DNA of 64,000 bases from Aeromonas veronii bv. veronii (GCF_000820225.1 NZ_CDDK01000031.1:9032-73031); one strand, 5' to 3'. Counted from the first letter of the stretch, positions 27,987 through 37,537 are shown. Numbers and translations are program-made. Notes: generated from the sequence alone by a model not told the origin.

Positions 27987-28002
27987 ACGCAAACGTTTCA
28001 AC
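27987..28002. promoter_or_regulatory. PurR-like operator upstream of xanP
   Basis: ACGCAAACGTTTCAAC matches the first 12 positions of the E. coli PurR box ACGCAAACGTTTNCNT exactly. It lies 109 bp upstream of the xanthine permease start, and a CATAAT -10-like element stands at 28028-28033. A purine transport gene is an expected PurR target. Confidence 0.6.
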
Positions 28003-28110
28003 CCATCAAAAAATAAACCTTTTTTTGCATAATTAGCGCTGGTCAGCCTCATTTCAATCACTACAATAGCGCCCAATTTTCTCCCCCTCCCCACACAATT
28101 CGAGGTACTT

Positions 28111-29508
28111 ATGGAACAGGCTGCTGTCACACGCGCCAATCTAGAGGCACATCCACCCAGACGAACCCATAGCGAACTGGTCTATGGCATAGAGGATGTC
28201 CCGCCTCTGCCCCAGACGCTGTTCGCCGCCCTGCAGCATATGCTCGCCATGTTTGTCGCCATCATTACCCCGCCCCTGATTATCGCCAATGCCCTCGGCC
28301 TCCCTGCCGCCGACACTCGCTATATCGTCTCCATGTCGCTGGTCATGTCCGGCATCGCCTCCTTCATTCAAACCCGCCGCTTCGGCCCCATCGGTTCCGG
28401 CCTGCTCTCGGTACAGGGCACCAGCTTCAACTTCCTCGGCCCCATCATCGCCTCCGGTCTCGCCCTCAAACAGGCGGCCATGCCCACCGAGGATCTGTTG
28501 GGCACATTGTTCGGCACCATGATGGTTGCCGCACTCACTATCGTGGTGATGAGCCGCTTCCTCCATCTGGTGAAACGGATCATCACCCCGCTGGTCACCG
28601 GCATAGTGGTGCTGCTGATCGGCCTGACCTTGATCAAGGTAGGTCTCATCAGCATGGGCGGCGGCTATGCAGCCCTCTCTGATGGCAGCTTCGCCAGCCA
28701 CACCAACCTCTTCCTCTCCCTGCTGGTGCTCGGCCTTATCGTGTTGCTGCAACGCAGTCGCAACCCCTGGTTGCGCCTCTCCGCCATCATGATCGCCATG
28801 CTGGCGGGCTATGCAGTGGCCCTGCTGTTGGGCAAAGTGAGCGCCCCCACCTTCGACGGCCCGCTGGTGATGGTGCCCATTCCGCTCCACTACGGCCTCG
28901 GCTTTGACTGGCAGCTGTTCGTGCCGCTCGCCATCATCTTCGTGGTGACGGCGCTCGAAGCGATCGGCGACATGACCGCCACCTCGGATATCTCCGGCGA
29001 GCCACTGGAAGGGCCTGTCTATATGGAGCGGATCAAAGGCGGCGTGCTGGCCGATGGTGCCAACTCCATGCTGGCAGCGGTGTTCTCCACCTTCCCCATG
29101 TCCACCTTCGCCCAGAATAACGGCGTCATTCAGCTGACCGGCGTCGCCAGCCGTCACGTCGGGCTCTTTATCGCCGCCATGCTGGCGCTGCTCGGCCTGT
29201 TCCCGGCGGTCGCCAGTCTGGTGCAACAGATCCCCGAGCCCGTGCTGGGGGGCGCCACTATCGTGATGTTCGGCACCATCGCCGCCGCTGGCGTGCGCAT
29301 CATTGCCCGCGAGGAGCTGGATCGCCGCGCCCTGATGATCCTGGCGGTGTCGCTGGCCATGGGGCTGGGGGTCGCACAGGTGCCGGAAGTGCTGCAACAC
29401 CTGCCGGAGCTGGCCAAGAGCGTACTCTCCTACGGCGTCGCCACCGGTGGCATTACCGCCATCGTGCTCAACCTGCTGCTGCCCAAGCGCGAAGCGCGCC
29501 ACTCCTGA
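28111..29508 (+). CDS. xanP: Xanthine permease, NCS2 family
   Basis: A 465-residue nucleobase:cation symporter-2 with about 14 helices. The N-terminus ([34 protein letters not shown]) parallels E. coli XanP closely. Functional motifs are the His of [27 protein letters not shown] (conserved acidic residues of helix 8) and the NCS2 signature [14 protein letters not shown]. It should import xanthine with protons. A PurR-like box upstream suggests purine repression, and a terminator follows at 29534. Confidence 0.93.
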   Translation: MEQAAVTRANLEAHPPRRTHSELVYGIEDVPPLPQTLFAALQHMLAMFVAIITPPLIIANALGLPAADTRYIVSMSLVMSGIASFIQTRRFGPIGSGLLSVQGTSFNFLGPIIASGLALKQAAMPTEDLLGTLFGTMMVAALTIVVMSRFLHLVKRIITPLVTGIVVLLIGLTLIKVGLISMGGGYAALSDGSFASHTNLFLSLLVLGLIVLLQRSRNPWLRLSAIMIAMLAGYAVALLLGKVSAPTFDGPLVMVPIPLHYGLGFDWQLFVPLAIIFVVTALEAIGDMTATSDISGEPLEGPVYMERIKGGVLADGANSMLAAVFSTFPMSTFAQNNGVIQLTGVASRHVGLFIAAMLALLGLFPAVASLVQQIPEPVLGGATIVMFGTIAAAGVRIIAREELDRRALMILAVSLAMGLGVAQVPEVLQHLPELAKSVLSYGVATGGITAIVLNLLLPKREARHS

Positions 29509-29533
29509 GACGTCATCAACCGATAGCAGACTC

Positions 29534-29555
29534 AAGCCCCGCACTGCGGGGCTTT
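29534..29555 (+). terminator. Terminator after xanP
   Basis: The stem AAGCCCCGC / GCGGGGCTT with loop ACT is followed by T, 26 bp after the stop. Confidence 0.85.
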
Positions 29556-29610
29556 ACCTTGTCAGCCGCCACGGGTAGTGTGCTGGGCAGCCTTTTTTGA
29601 GGATGCCGCC

Positions 29611-30327
29611 ATGCCCTATCGCCTGCTCTCTCCCCTCCCCGATACCACTTCACCCGCACAGATACTGGCGCAAGAGCAGCACTGGCTGCGCGACTGTGCC
29701 CATGACGGCCAGCCCCGCGCTCACCTGTGGCAGGCGCCCCAATGCCTGATTGTCACTCGCAAAGATACCCGCCTCCCTCATTACGAAGCCGCCTGCCAGC
29801 AACTTGCAGCTGAAGGCTGGCCAGTGCATGTGCGCGACAGCGGCGGCACCGCCGTGCCCCACGGGGCGGGGATCCTCAACCTATCCCTGCTGCTGCCCCG
29901 CACCACCACAGATCTCGCCCACTACTACCGGCTGCTGGGGGCGCCGCTGCTGACCCTGTTGGCGGAGTACGGCCTTGAGGGAAGCTATGACTTCGTGCCC
30001 GGATCCTTTTGCGATGGTCAGTACAATCTGGTGATCGGGGGACGCAAGATCACCGGTACCGCCCAGCGCTGGCTGGCGCCGGGACAGGATCACCAGGGTG
30101 CCGTGCTGGCACAAGCCATGCTGCTGGTGGCCGGTGATGTGGATGAGGGTACCAAGATGGCGAGCCGCTTCTACGAACTGGCGGGCGGGGAGCTGCGTTT
30201 TTCCCCCGGCACCTCCACCACGCTGGCAAGCTGCATCGGCTGGAGCGGTAGCGATCAGGCACTGGTAGAGAAAGTGCGAGCACGTCTGGATAGCCTGCTG
30301 AGCGAGGGGCTATCCCCCTCATTCTGA
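29611..30327 (+). CDS. Lipoate-protein ligase-like protein
   Basis: A 238-residue protein of the biotin/lipoyl ligase fold. The substrate loop RDSGGTAVPHGAGILNLS corresponds to the RRxSGGGAVxHxxGxxN motif of LplA-type ligases, and the catalytic lysine is placed in GGRKITGTAQRW. It lacks the C-terminal accessory domain of LplA, so it may be an amidotransferase-like or scavenging ligase. ATG at 29611 has GAGG upstream and is the first codon with family similarity. It is now convergent with the helicase gene; before insertion of that cassette it was probably convergent with the symporter at 35485. Confidence 0.82.
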   Translation: MPYRLLSPLPDTTSPAQILAQEQHWLRDCAHDGQPRAHLWQAPQCLIVTRKDTRLPHYEAACQQLAAEGWPVHVRDSGGTAVPHGAGILNLSLLLPRTTTDLAHYYRLLGAPLLTLLAEYGLEGSYDFVPGSFCDGQYNLVIGGRKITGTAQRWLAPGQDHQGAVLAQAMLLVAGDVDEGTKMASRFYELAGGELRFSPGTSTTLASCIGWSGSDQALVEKVRARLDSLLSEGLSPSF

Positions 30328-30378
30328 CCTTATCCCGAAGGGAGAGGGAAAATACCCGACCATAGACATAGCGCACAA

Positions 30379-30405
30379 AAAAGCCACGACCGGAGTCGTG
30401 GCTTT
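30379..30405. terminator. Terminator hairpin, left copy of 26-nt direct repeat
   Basis: The stem AAGCCACGAC / GTCGTGGCTT with loop CGGA follows the lipoate ligase-like gene. Positions 30379-30404 are identical to 35422-35447 on the other side of the helicase gene, in the same orientation. The next 40 bp (TTAGGCTGTCTGCAGC at about 30426-30441) also resemble the end of the symporter gene at 35485. Confidence 0.85.
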
Positions 30406-30466
30406 GCTTTGCAATAGGAGTGGACTTAGGCTGTCTGCAGCAGATTACTTGTAAACATTATTTTCA

Positions 30467-33400
30467 TCACTGCACCGTAGTAGTGACAACACCTCCGGCT
30501 TCTTGTAGTCGCCCAGTAGAGGTAAGGTGATGGATTCGTTTCTCAAGCTCGGCCGTAATCTTTGATGTGGCACGGCCAAAACCCAATAGTCCCAATGCGC
30601 CGGAAATTGCTTCATCACTGTTCATTGAGAAGCCAAGAGTAACGGTCTCTAACAGAGCATTATCAATTTCCTCTGGCGCAACCCATTCCAATTTACGCTC
30701 CGCAGACCCCCAATGAGCACGGCTACGAATGGGGATTATTCGACTATCCGCAGAATACAAGAATCCATCTTTCGAGTTGAACAACCTCTGTCTTGCACCG
30801 AGAAGAATGGCCTTTTCGACGGCAGCTGTAATTCTTATTCCAGCACGTGTGACACCAAATGCCCCCATGAGCCGTCGTGTCACTTCCATGCTATGAACAG
30901 GAGCCTCCACATCGACTACTGACTGGATCATTCGTGCCAATTGCTCTGGTTTTTCTTGGTGCAACTCAGTTGTTGATGCAACTAGCGCCAAATTTGCTTT
31001 CACGTATGGCTGGCTCGAATTCGGTACTGCTTCCTCGGCAGAAGCTCCTCGAATGATCTCATGCTTCGGTTCCGGCACGACTTCAGGGATCGCATCACGT
31101 CTATCAGCAATCTTGGTTCGAGCCGCCTCAATGGCCGCTACAGCACGAGTAATTTCCTGCTGCGGATTGCGGAACCAGTCCGTGCTCCAGATCCGATGGA
31201 AATTCCATCCCAATCCCTCCAATACCCCTTGACGCAAACGATCACGATCCCGAGCGGAACGCGAGCTATGGTAAGCGGCACCGTCACACTCGATTGCCAG
31301 CAAATAACGCCCAGGATACTCTGGGTCCTTGACTGCGATATCGATAAAATATCCGGCAGTTCCCACCTGCGGTTCAACCTCATAATTGCGCTCACGCAGC
31401 GCTTCTATTACCTCCAACTCAAACGGTGAGTCAGCTGCCTTACCGGTCTCCCGAGCTACTTCAAGCTCACCCGTTTCAGCGAATTTCAGGAAGTTCTTCA
31501 GAGCCCTTACGCCGAGGGAAGCCCCAGCATCAATCTCCAGTTCGTCAGCCCTGAAGTTGCAGAAGACTCGCATTGCCATTTTGGCTCGTGTGATCAGAAC
31601 GTTGAGGCGACGATGCCCGCCTTCACGGTTAAGCGGACCAAACTCTTTGGCAATCCGGCCGGACTCATTGCGACCGTAGCCGATGCTGATAAAGATCTTG
31701 TCCCGTTCATCACCCTGGATGTTTTCCAGGTTTTTGACGAAAAACGGCTCACTGCCCTGAGAAGTGAAAAATGCCTCAGCCTCTGGCATCTGCCGGCGTA
31801 GCAATTCGATCTCGACCTGAATCAGGTCTCGCTGCGCCACACTGAAGGCGGCAACACCCAACGAGAGTTCAGGCGTTCGAATAGCATGCTGCATGACAGC
31901 CTGTGCAACTGCCTTAGCCTCCCCCTTATTGGTTCGGGTACGACCTCGGTCATACAGCGCATCAGGCAGATAGTCGAAGCTCACGCCACTGGCGTGGGGA
32001 TGCTGGCCGGCGGAGGGGAAGACTACCAATTTACTGTCGTAGAACTCGACGTTGGATACGGCAATCAATGACTCATGCCGGCTTCTGTAGTGCCACCGGA
32101 GATAGCGCTCCTGGCTTCCGGCCGCCTTGAACATACTCAGGATGCTTTCAATGTCAGCGGTCGCTGCATCCTCGTCATCTAGCTCAACATCGCGGCTGAA
32201 GAAATCGGTAGGGGGCATCTGCCGAGTATCTCCGACCACAACTACCTGCTTACCACGCATGATGGCACCGAATGCATCGACGGCCTTCACCTGAGAGGCT
32301 TCGTCGAACACCACCACGTCGAACTCCAGCTTTCCTGGAGGAAGGAAGTTCGCAATCGACATGGGGCTCATCATGAAAACAGGTTTGATTTGCTGAATGG
32401 CCCGACCAGCCTTCTCGATCAGCTGCCTGATCGGGATATGTCGACGCTTCTTGTTCAATTCAGCCCGCAACACTGCCATTTCACCGGGCTGATTGATGTT
32501 GGGCATCCCCTCCCAAACCTGTCTAGCCAAATGCGTTTGCGCATGATTGAGCGAGGCCAAGTCGAGCAACTTGAACCGTGCAATCTGATGTTCGTGCTTA
32601 ATGCGGTCGAACTGCTGCAGCGCTGGTTTCTCTGCATATACCCGCTGCACCAAACCCGAATACCAAGAGAAATCCAGAATTGCAGGTAGCTGCTTGGGCT
32701 CATCACTGCTTACGGCAATTTCCAGCAAGTCGTCCAATTTAGCCTTGTGCAGCTGCTCCGCGAGGACATTGAACCGCGCCATCTGATAAAGCGCCGTCAG
32801 ACTTTCTTGCCACTGCTGCAAACGCTCGCCAAGAGCAGCTAGACCAAGCTTTCTGACGTCAGCCTTAGCGTTCTCCGCTTGCATGCCGGTGACTTCAAGC
32901 GCACTGCGCAAGGCCTTGTCTAACCCGACAACATGTTGCTCTATTCTGGTGACTGTATCACCCAAGCCACTGGCATCGGTATGCCCAGCCAAGAAGGCAA
33001 TGATGCCTTGTGGAATCTGTCCATTACCCAAATCGTCATGCAGCTTGATCACCCAAGCGCTCAAACGCTCAAGCACCGCCCAGTCTGATTTCTGACGCTG
33101 CCATTGGGCACCAAAAAGGGCGCTACCCAATGCCTCGTACTGGTCATAGACCTTCTTGTTCTGCTGATAAGTCAGTACCGAATCAACCAGCTCCAGCATG
33201 CCCCCATTGGTCGTGGGCAATGTCTCACGGGCTAGCCCCTGCAAACAGCTACGTGCCGCACGGAAACGTCCCGAAAACACTCTCCACCACTTTTCGCCAT
33301 AAGCCACAAGGCTCTGTCGAACCTCGAGGAGGTCCTGTTCCCAAGCAGCGTCGATCAATTGGCTATCATGCTTAGCACGACAAGCAGTCATATGCTCGCC

Positions 33401-35233
33401 GGCCTCCAGCAACTCACGAATGACATCACGCCTGGATTGCCACTCGCCCGTTGAAAGCTGCACCCCTTCGAGTCGCGGAGCTTCGGCCGCACGCCTAGCA
33501 GCGCGGCATACCACATCCACATCTGCCAAAGTGGCCGGCTGAGTCAGCATTAACCGTTCAGAGAGTGCCGTGGCTGCCGACTGCAATGCATTGAGATGCG
33601 AACCTGCCAACTGCAGTGCATCATTAGCCCTGCTCTGTTCTATAGGCGAAAAGAACGTCCGCTCACTACCCCAAAAGACACTTAGATCAGGCCGTCCCAT
33701 CTCCTCCAGATGCAGCACCAGCTCCTCAACCAACTCAAGCCTTTTTTGCTGTTCTGCATAGCTCCAGGCTGCCATAGGCGCAAAAGGAATGACCGGCAAT
33801 CCGGCATAGACACGCTTCAGCTTCAAGTAACGGCCAAGCACATCGACAAAAGGCAAGCCGCTCGCGCCCGCGGAAGCACTCACAGCCTCGCAGTATTGAT
33901 TCAGGCCATCCTGCAGTTCTTTCAATCTGGCAAGGTCGTCCTCGCCCACGTTGGTCAATGGTCGCCCCTGATCCAGAGTCCGTCCTAGCTCCTTGAGCAC
34001 AGACTGCTTGGTGGACTTGTGGCTATGCAGCTCAAGAACGGCATCGCCCAGATGACTTTCATCCAGACGACGCTTAACCACCTCAAGCGCAGCCATTTTT
34101 TCGGCAACAAACAACACCGTTTTCTTCTGGCCGATCAGCTCGGCGATGATGTTGGTGATCGTCTGTGACTTACCCGTACCCGGTGGTCCCTGAATAACCA
34201 AGTTGGAACCCTCACGCACCTCCAGAATGGCTTCTGTCTGGCTGCTGTCGGCATCCTTCACAAAACGTACATCTCCCGGTGCAATCACCGAGTCAATATT
34301 CACATCCTCCTGATACGCCGCCCCAATATCCCCGAAGCCCGAACCAAGCAGGCGCTTCATCACTCCATGGGCATCAGGCTGCTTCTCTTCCGGCCAGCTT
34401 TTCGGGTCGAGATCCCTGAACATCAAAAACTTGCCGAACGAGAAGAAGCCCAGCGCAATCTCGTTGCTGGCGACCTTCCAGCGTCCCTGCTTACTGACTA
34501 CATCTGCAACATCACCATAGAAGCGGCCAAGGGCGCTCTCATCGGTCGCTAAACTATCCTCGTCGAACGCGCAGGAGGTCATATCCAAACCAAAATCAGT
34601 CTTGAGCTTGGCGACCAGAGAAAGGTTCGCCATCAACTCATCACCTGAATATTTCAGCTTGAAAGCATCCTTGGCGCCGCTGCGCTCAAGACAGACCGGA
34701 AGCAATATCAAAGGTGCCTTGCGCAGGTTCTCGGAGCTATCCGCTTCGTACCAATGCAAGAATCCAAGGGCTAGGAACAGCGTGTTTACGCCCTGCTCCT
34801 CAATAAAGCCTTTAGCCTCGGTGTGGATCTTCAACAACTGCAGGAACAGACGCTCGTCATCAATGGCAGTCTGCAAATGAGTATCCATATGGCGACGGGC
34901 TTTGCCCGCCTCATCTTCATCAGCCTCGTCAGCGATACTGGACCAGCCCAAACTATCCAACTCATGCAGCAACTCCTCGTCACTTGCTGTGTCATCCCCA
35001 GCCTCTTCAGGCTTGGCGGCTTTTGCCAGCTCGGCCAGCCTCTTGCGGGCCATCGGTGCAAAGGTCATGGCCTTTTCTTGGCGATAGAGGATGTTGAACA
35101 CCTCCTCAGATCGCTCATCGACCACCATCAAGGTTTTGGCTGTCTTGCGGAAGTTGAGCATGTTATTGCGAAGCCCAATATCCAGCAGTTCTTTACGGCT
35201 GCTCTGTAGCTTTTGGCTGATGACTGCGCTCAT
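30467..35233 (-). CDS. DUF4011/SF1 helicase/Vsr-like nuclease/DUF3320 fusion, probable anti-phage protein
   Basis: A 1588-residue multidomain protein. The N-terminal ~300 residues are DUF4011-like (RKELLDIGLRNNMLNFR). A superfamily 1 helicase follows: Walker A VIQGPPGTGKSQT at about 345-357, Walker B VVFDEASQ near 974, VVVGDTRQMPP, and NVLITRAK near 1212. A Vsr/DUF559-type nuclease domain lies near 1290-1360 (IDIAVKDPEY, LLAIECDGAAYHSSRSARDRDRLR, WNFHRIWSTDWF). A DUF3320-like winged region lies near the C-terminus. This single-protein architecture has been reported among prokaryotic anti-phage defence genes; the system name was not verified. It presumably degrades invading DNA. Lower G+C than the flanks and bracketing terminator repeats support recent insertion. 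A weak AGGG precedes the ATG. Confidence 0.87.
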   Translation of the reverse strand: MSAVISQKLQSSRKELLDIGLRNNMLNFRKTAKTLMVVDERSEEVFNILYRQEKAMTFAPMARKRLAELAKAAKPEEAGDDTASDEELLHELDSLGWSSIADEADEDEAGKARRHMDTHLQTAIDDERLFLQLLKIHTEAKGFIEEQGVNTLFLALGFLHWYEADSSENLRKAPLILLPVCLERSGAKDAFKLKYSGDELMANLSLVAKLKTDFGLDMTSCAFDEDSLATDESALGRFYGDVADVVSKQGRWKVASNEIALGFFSFGKFLMFRDLDPKSWPEEKQPDAHGVMKRLLGSGFGDIGAAYQEDVNIDSVIAPGDVRFVKDADSSQTEAILEVREGSNLVIQGPPGTGKSQTITNIIAELIGQKKTVLFVAEKMAALEVVKRRLDESHLGDAVLELHSHKSTKQSVLKELGRTLDQGRPLTNVGEDDLARLKELQDGLNQYCEAVSASAGASGLPFVDVLGRYLKLKRVYAGLPVIPFAPMAAWSYAEQQKRLELVEELVLHLEEMGRPDLSVFWGSERTFFSPIEQSRANDALQLAGSHLNALQSAATALSERLMLTQPATLADVDVVCRAARRAAEAPRLEGVQLSTGEWQSRRDVIRELLEAGEHMTACRAKHDSQLIDAAWEQDLLEVRQSLVAYGEKWWRVFSGRFRAARSCLQGLARETLPTTNGGMLELVDSVLTYQQNKKVYDQYEALGSALFGAQWQRQKSDWAVLERLSAWVIKLHDDLGNGQIPQGIIAFLAGHTDASGLGDTVTRIEQHVVGLDKALRSALEVTGMQAENAKADVRKLGLAALGERLQQWQESLTALYQMARFNVLAEQLHKAKLDDLLEIAVSSDEPKQLPAILDFSWYSGLVQRVYAEKPALQQFDRIKHEHQIARFKLLDLASLNHAQTHLARQVWEGMPNINQPGEMAVLRAELNKKRRHIPIRQLIEKAGRAIQQIKPVFMMSPMSIANFLPPGKLEFDVVVFDEASQVKAVDAFGAIMRGKQVVVVGDTRQMPPTDFFSRDVELDDEDAATADIESILSMFKAAGSQERYLRWHYRSRHESLIAVSNVEFYDSKLVVFPSAGQHPHASGVSFDYLPDALYDRGRTRTNKGEAKAVAQAVMQHAIRTPELSLGVAAFSVAQRDLIQVEIELLRRQMPEAEAFFTSQGSEPFFVKNLENIQGDERDKIFISIGYGRNESGRIAKEFGPLNREGGHRRLNVLITRAKMAMRVFCNFRADELEIDAGASLGVRALKNFLKFAETGELEVARETGKAADSPFELEVIEALRERNYEVEPQVGTAGYFIDIAVKDPEYPGRYLLAIECDGAAYHSSRSARDRDRLRQGVLEGLGWNFHRIWSTDWFRNPQQEITRAVAAIEAARTKIADRRDAIPEVVPEPKHEIIRGASAEEAVPNSSQPYVKANLALVASTTELHQEKPEQLARMIQSVVDVEAPVHSMEVTRRLMGAFGVTRAGIRITAAVEKAILLGARQRLFNSKDGFLYSADSRIIPIRSRAHWGSAERKLEWVAPEEIDNALLETVTLGFSMNSDEAISGALGLLGFGRATSKITAELEKRIHHLTSTGRLQEAGGVVTTTVQ

Positions 35234-35421
35234 GAAAATCCCTATAAATCAGGCATAATGTATAAAAAGACTAGAAATGTATGGAAATATGCAAATTGCT
35301 GCAGTGTACCACAGGCTATTAAGCAACTGTTCAATAGCAACCGACCATTGAGATCAGCTGCACAAACACGATCGCAGCTCATTGGTGCTGTACCGCCGCA
35401 AAAAGTACAACCCCGCCAATG

Positions 35422-35447
35422 AAAAGCCACGACCGGAGTCGTGGCTT
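35422..35447. repeat. Terminator hairpin, right copy of 26-nt direct repeat
   Basis: Identical to 30379-30404. It contains the full stem-loop AAGCCACGAC-CGGA-GTCGTGGCTT and lies downstream of the minus-strand symporter gene, for which it is the natural terminator. The 5.0-kb segment between the two copies holds only the helicase gene and its promoter region (35234-35421). Confidence 0.85.
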
Positions 35448-35484
35448 GTTCTTTTCAATGGGAACGTGAAACGGGCCGAGGCGT

Positions 35485-36861
35485 TCAGGCCGTCTGCGGC
35501 TCCGGTTCAGCTTCGCTATCCAGATCCCGGCTAAAGTAGGCGCGGGTCTCGGCGATCACCACATGGCGCAGACCAATCAGGCCGATGAGGTTGGGCACCG
35601 CCATCAGGCCGTTAACTATATCGGCAAGCAGCCAAATCATGTCCAGATGGAGGAAAGCACCGCTCGCTACCAGCGCCAGATAGACCAGACGATAGGGCTT
35701 GATCGCCTTTACCCCGAACAGGTACTCGGTGCAGCGCTCGCCGTAGTAGTTCCAGCCAAGGATGGTGGTAAAGGCGAAGAACAGCAGGCCAATGCTCACC
35801 AGATACTGGCCAACATGAGCATCGAGCCCCTGGGCAAAGGCCAGACTGGTCATGGCCGCGCCGCTTGCATCGCCGCTCCACACGCCGGTCACCACCAGGG
35901 TCAGGCCGGTCATGGTGCAGATGATGATGGTGTCGATGAAGGTACCTGTCATGGAGACCAGCCCCTGCTCCACGCACGAATCGGTCTTGGCTGCCGCCGC
36001 CGCGATAGGCGCAGAGCCCAGTCCCGATTCGTTGGAGAAGACCCCGCGCGCCACCCCTGACTGAATGGCCAGCATGATGCTGGCACCGACGAAGCCGCCG
36101 GTCGCCGCATGGCCGGTGAAGGCACTCTCGATAACCAGCATGACGGCATCGGGCAGGGCGCTGGCGTTGTTCACCAGCACGCCCAGACAGGCGACGATGT
36201 AGAAGATGGCCATGAAGGGCACCACCTTGCTCGACACACTGGAGATGGATTTGATCCCCCCCAGGGTCACCAGCGCCACGATCAGGGTCAGCACTACGGC
36301 GGTCGCTTCACGGGGCACCGAGAAGGAGAGGCTCATGGCGTCTGAGATAGCATTGACCTGCGGGAAGGTACCGATCCCGAAGAAAGCCACGCCGATGCCG
36401 AACAGGGCAAACAACTTGGCCAGCGGCTTGGAACCGAGCCCCTTCTCCAGATAGTACATGGGGCCACCCGCCATCTGGCCGTTGGCATCCTGCTCGCGAT
36501 ACTTCACCGCCAGCAGACACTCGGCGTACTTGGTAGCCATGCCGAACAGTGCCGCCATCCACATCCAGAACAGGGCACCGGGGCCGCCGAGCTTGATGGC
36601 GGTAGCCACCCCGACGATGTTACCGGTGCCAATGGTGGCAGAGAGAGCGGTGCACAAGGCGCCGAAGCTGGAGACATCCCCCTGCTTGCCCTGCCCCTGA
36701 TCGCGGCCAAAGACCAGCCGCAGCGCGAGTGGCAAGCGCACGACCTGAAGCAGACCCAGACGCAGGGTGAGATAGATACCGGTCCCGACCAGCAGGATCA
36801 GCAGGGGCGGCCCCCAGATAAAGCTATCGATGGCGGTTAACGCCGATTGAATTGATGACAT
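35485..36861 (-). CDS. Alanine/glycine:sodium symporter, AgcS family
   Basis: A 458-residue symporter of the alanine or glycine:cation symporter family. Signatures include FGALCTALSATIGTGNIVGVATAIKLGGPGALFWMWMAALFGMATKYAE in the first third, GGPMYYLEKGLG, and GVARGVFSNESGLGSAPIAAAAAKTD. About ten helices are predicted. It should import alanine or glycine with sodium. The 5' region contains a tandem glycine riboswitch (36970-37165), and the ribosome-binding site AAGGAGG is locked in a perfect 9-bp hairpin (36866-36893), so translation is probably glycine-controlled. This favours glycine as substrate. Confidence 0.93.
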   Translation of the reverse strand: MSSIQSALTAIDSFIWGPPLLILLVGTGIYLTLRLGLLQVVRLPLALRLVFGRDQGQGKQGDVSSFGALCTALSATIGTGNIVGVATAIKLGGPGALFWMWMAALFGMATKYAECLLAVKYREQDANGQMAGGPMYYLEKGLGSKPLAKLFALFGIGVAFFGIGTFPQVNAISDAMSLSFSVPREATAVVLTLIVALVTLGGIKSISSVSSKVVPFMAIFYIVACLGVLVNNASALPDAVMLVIESAFTGHAATGGFVGASIMLAIQSGVARGVFSNESGLGSAPIAAAAAKTDSCVEQGLVSMTGTFIDTIIICTMTGLTLVVTGVWSGDASGAAMTSLAFAQGLDAHVGQYLVSIGLLFFAFTTILGWNYYGERCTEYLFGVKAIKPYRLVYLALVASGAFLHLDMIWLLADIVNGLMAVPNLIGLIGLRHVVIAETRAYFSRDLDSEAEPEPQTA

Positions 36862-36865
36862 GCAT

Positions 36866-36893
36866 CCTCCTTAAGAAACAGAAATTAAGGAGG
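36866..36893 (-). promoter_or_regulatory. Hairpin sequestering the symporter ribosome-binding site
   Basis: On the minus strand CCTCCTTAA (36893-36885) pairs perfectly with TTAAGGAGG (36874-36866), with a 10-nt loop. The second strand contains the Shine-Dalgarno sequence, five bases before the ATG at 36861. It is the probable expression platform of the glycine riboswitch. Confidence 0.7.
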
Positions 36894-36969
36894 AGAAGGA
36901 TGATCTTCCCATAGGTGTCGCGATCGGCCAGAGGCGATCGGATACGGGCCAAGCCCAGGTACAACCATC

Positions 36970-37165
36970 CCATCCCCTCTGTCCTTTTGCCTGAGAGTTT
37001 CCGGCGCCAGCCTGCCCTTGCGGGTAGTCATGGTGCCTTGCTCCTTCGGCGCCCGATTTAACGGGTCTCTCCAGAGTATCGTCCAGTAGCAGTCCACACC
37101 GGTTGCCCGGTACCTGAAAGATTCACTTCTTCGGTGGATGGTTGCCCATCGCTCTCCTGCTACCT
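36970..37165 (-). promoter_or_regulatory. Tandem glycine riboswitch
   Basis: The minus strand carries two consecutive glycine aptamers. The first runs from GCAGGAGAGCG (about 37160) through CACCGAAGAAG to TTTCAGGTACC and closes near 37080. The second runs from CTGGAGAGACC (about 37074) through GCGCCGAAGGAGCAAGG to CTCAGGCAAAAGGACAG (about 36980). GGAGAGxC, CGCCGAAGG and CAGGCAAAAGGACAG are diagnostic of the family. A 9-bp inverted repeat (TTTGGATTA 37179-37187, TAATCCAAA 37202-37210) lies at its promoter side. The downstream gene is an alanine/glycine symporter. Confidence 0.92.
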
Positions 37166-37498
37166 TCATCCGAACTAGTTTGGATTAGGAAGTCGGCATG
37201 TTAATCCAAAAAATGTGAGCTGTCTCGCACTTGGCCACCCCCATTTATATTTTTTTAGTGACCACCAGAACAGCAGCAAGAATGTTAAATGTTAGTTAAC
37301 TATCAACAAGTTAGGCTCTCACGGATCAAATGTGGCCCAAACGGGAAAAATGGCGGATAGAGAACAGTGATCCCTCTCGTTTCACCAAGAAAATCTTGCC
37401 GACATATCCAATCAAAATGCTTGCACACAGAATCAATAAGCCGATAATCCGCTGCATAACCAAGCACTTTGCCATCAAATTATGCACTGTGTTCGGTT

Positions 37499-37537
37499 GG
37501 TCCCACCGGACCGCTCGCCTGACCCGGCCGTCGCCGG
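37499..37537 (+). promoter_or_regulatory. Paired hairpins in leader of ornithine-type decarboxylase gene
   Basis: Two stems lie 55-93 bp upstream of the decarboxylase start: GGTCC-CACC-GGACC (37499-37512) and CCGGC-CGTC-GCCGG (37524-37537). An open frame (ATG at 37417, stop at 37573-37575) overlaps them without a clear ribosome-binding site. The remaining upstream region (37211-37498) shows nothing recognisable. Confidence 0.3.

Noticed and set aside
36885-37169. 94-codon frame upstream of the symporter
   Set aside because: It falls wholly within the tandem glycine riboswitch, whose conserved RNA motifs explain the sequence.
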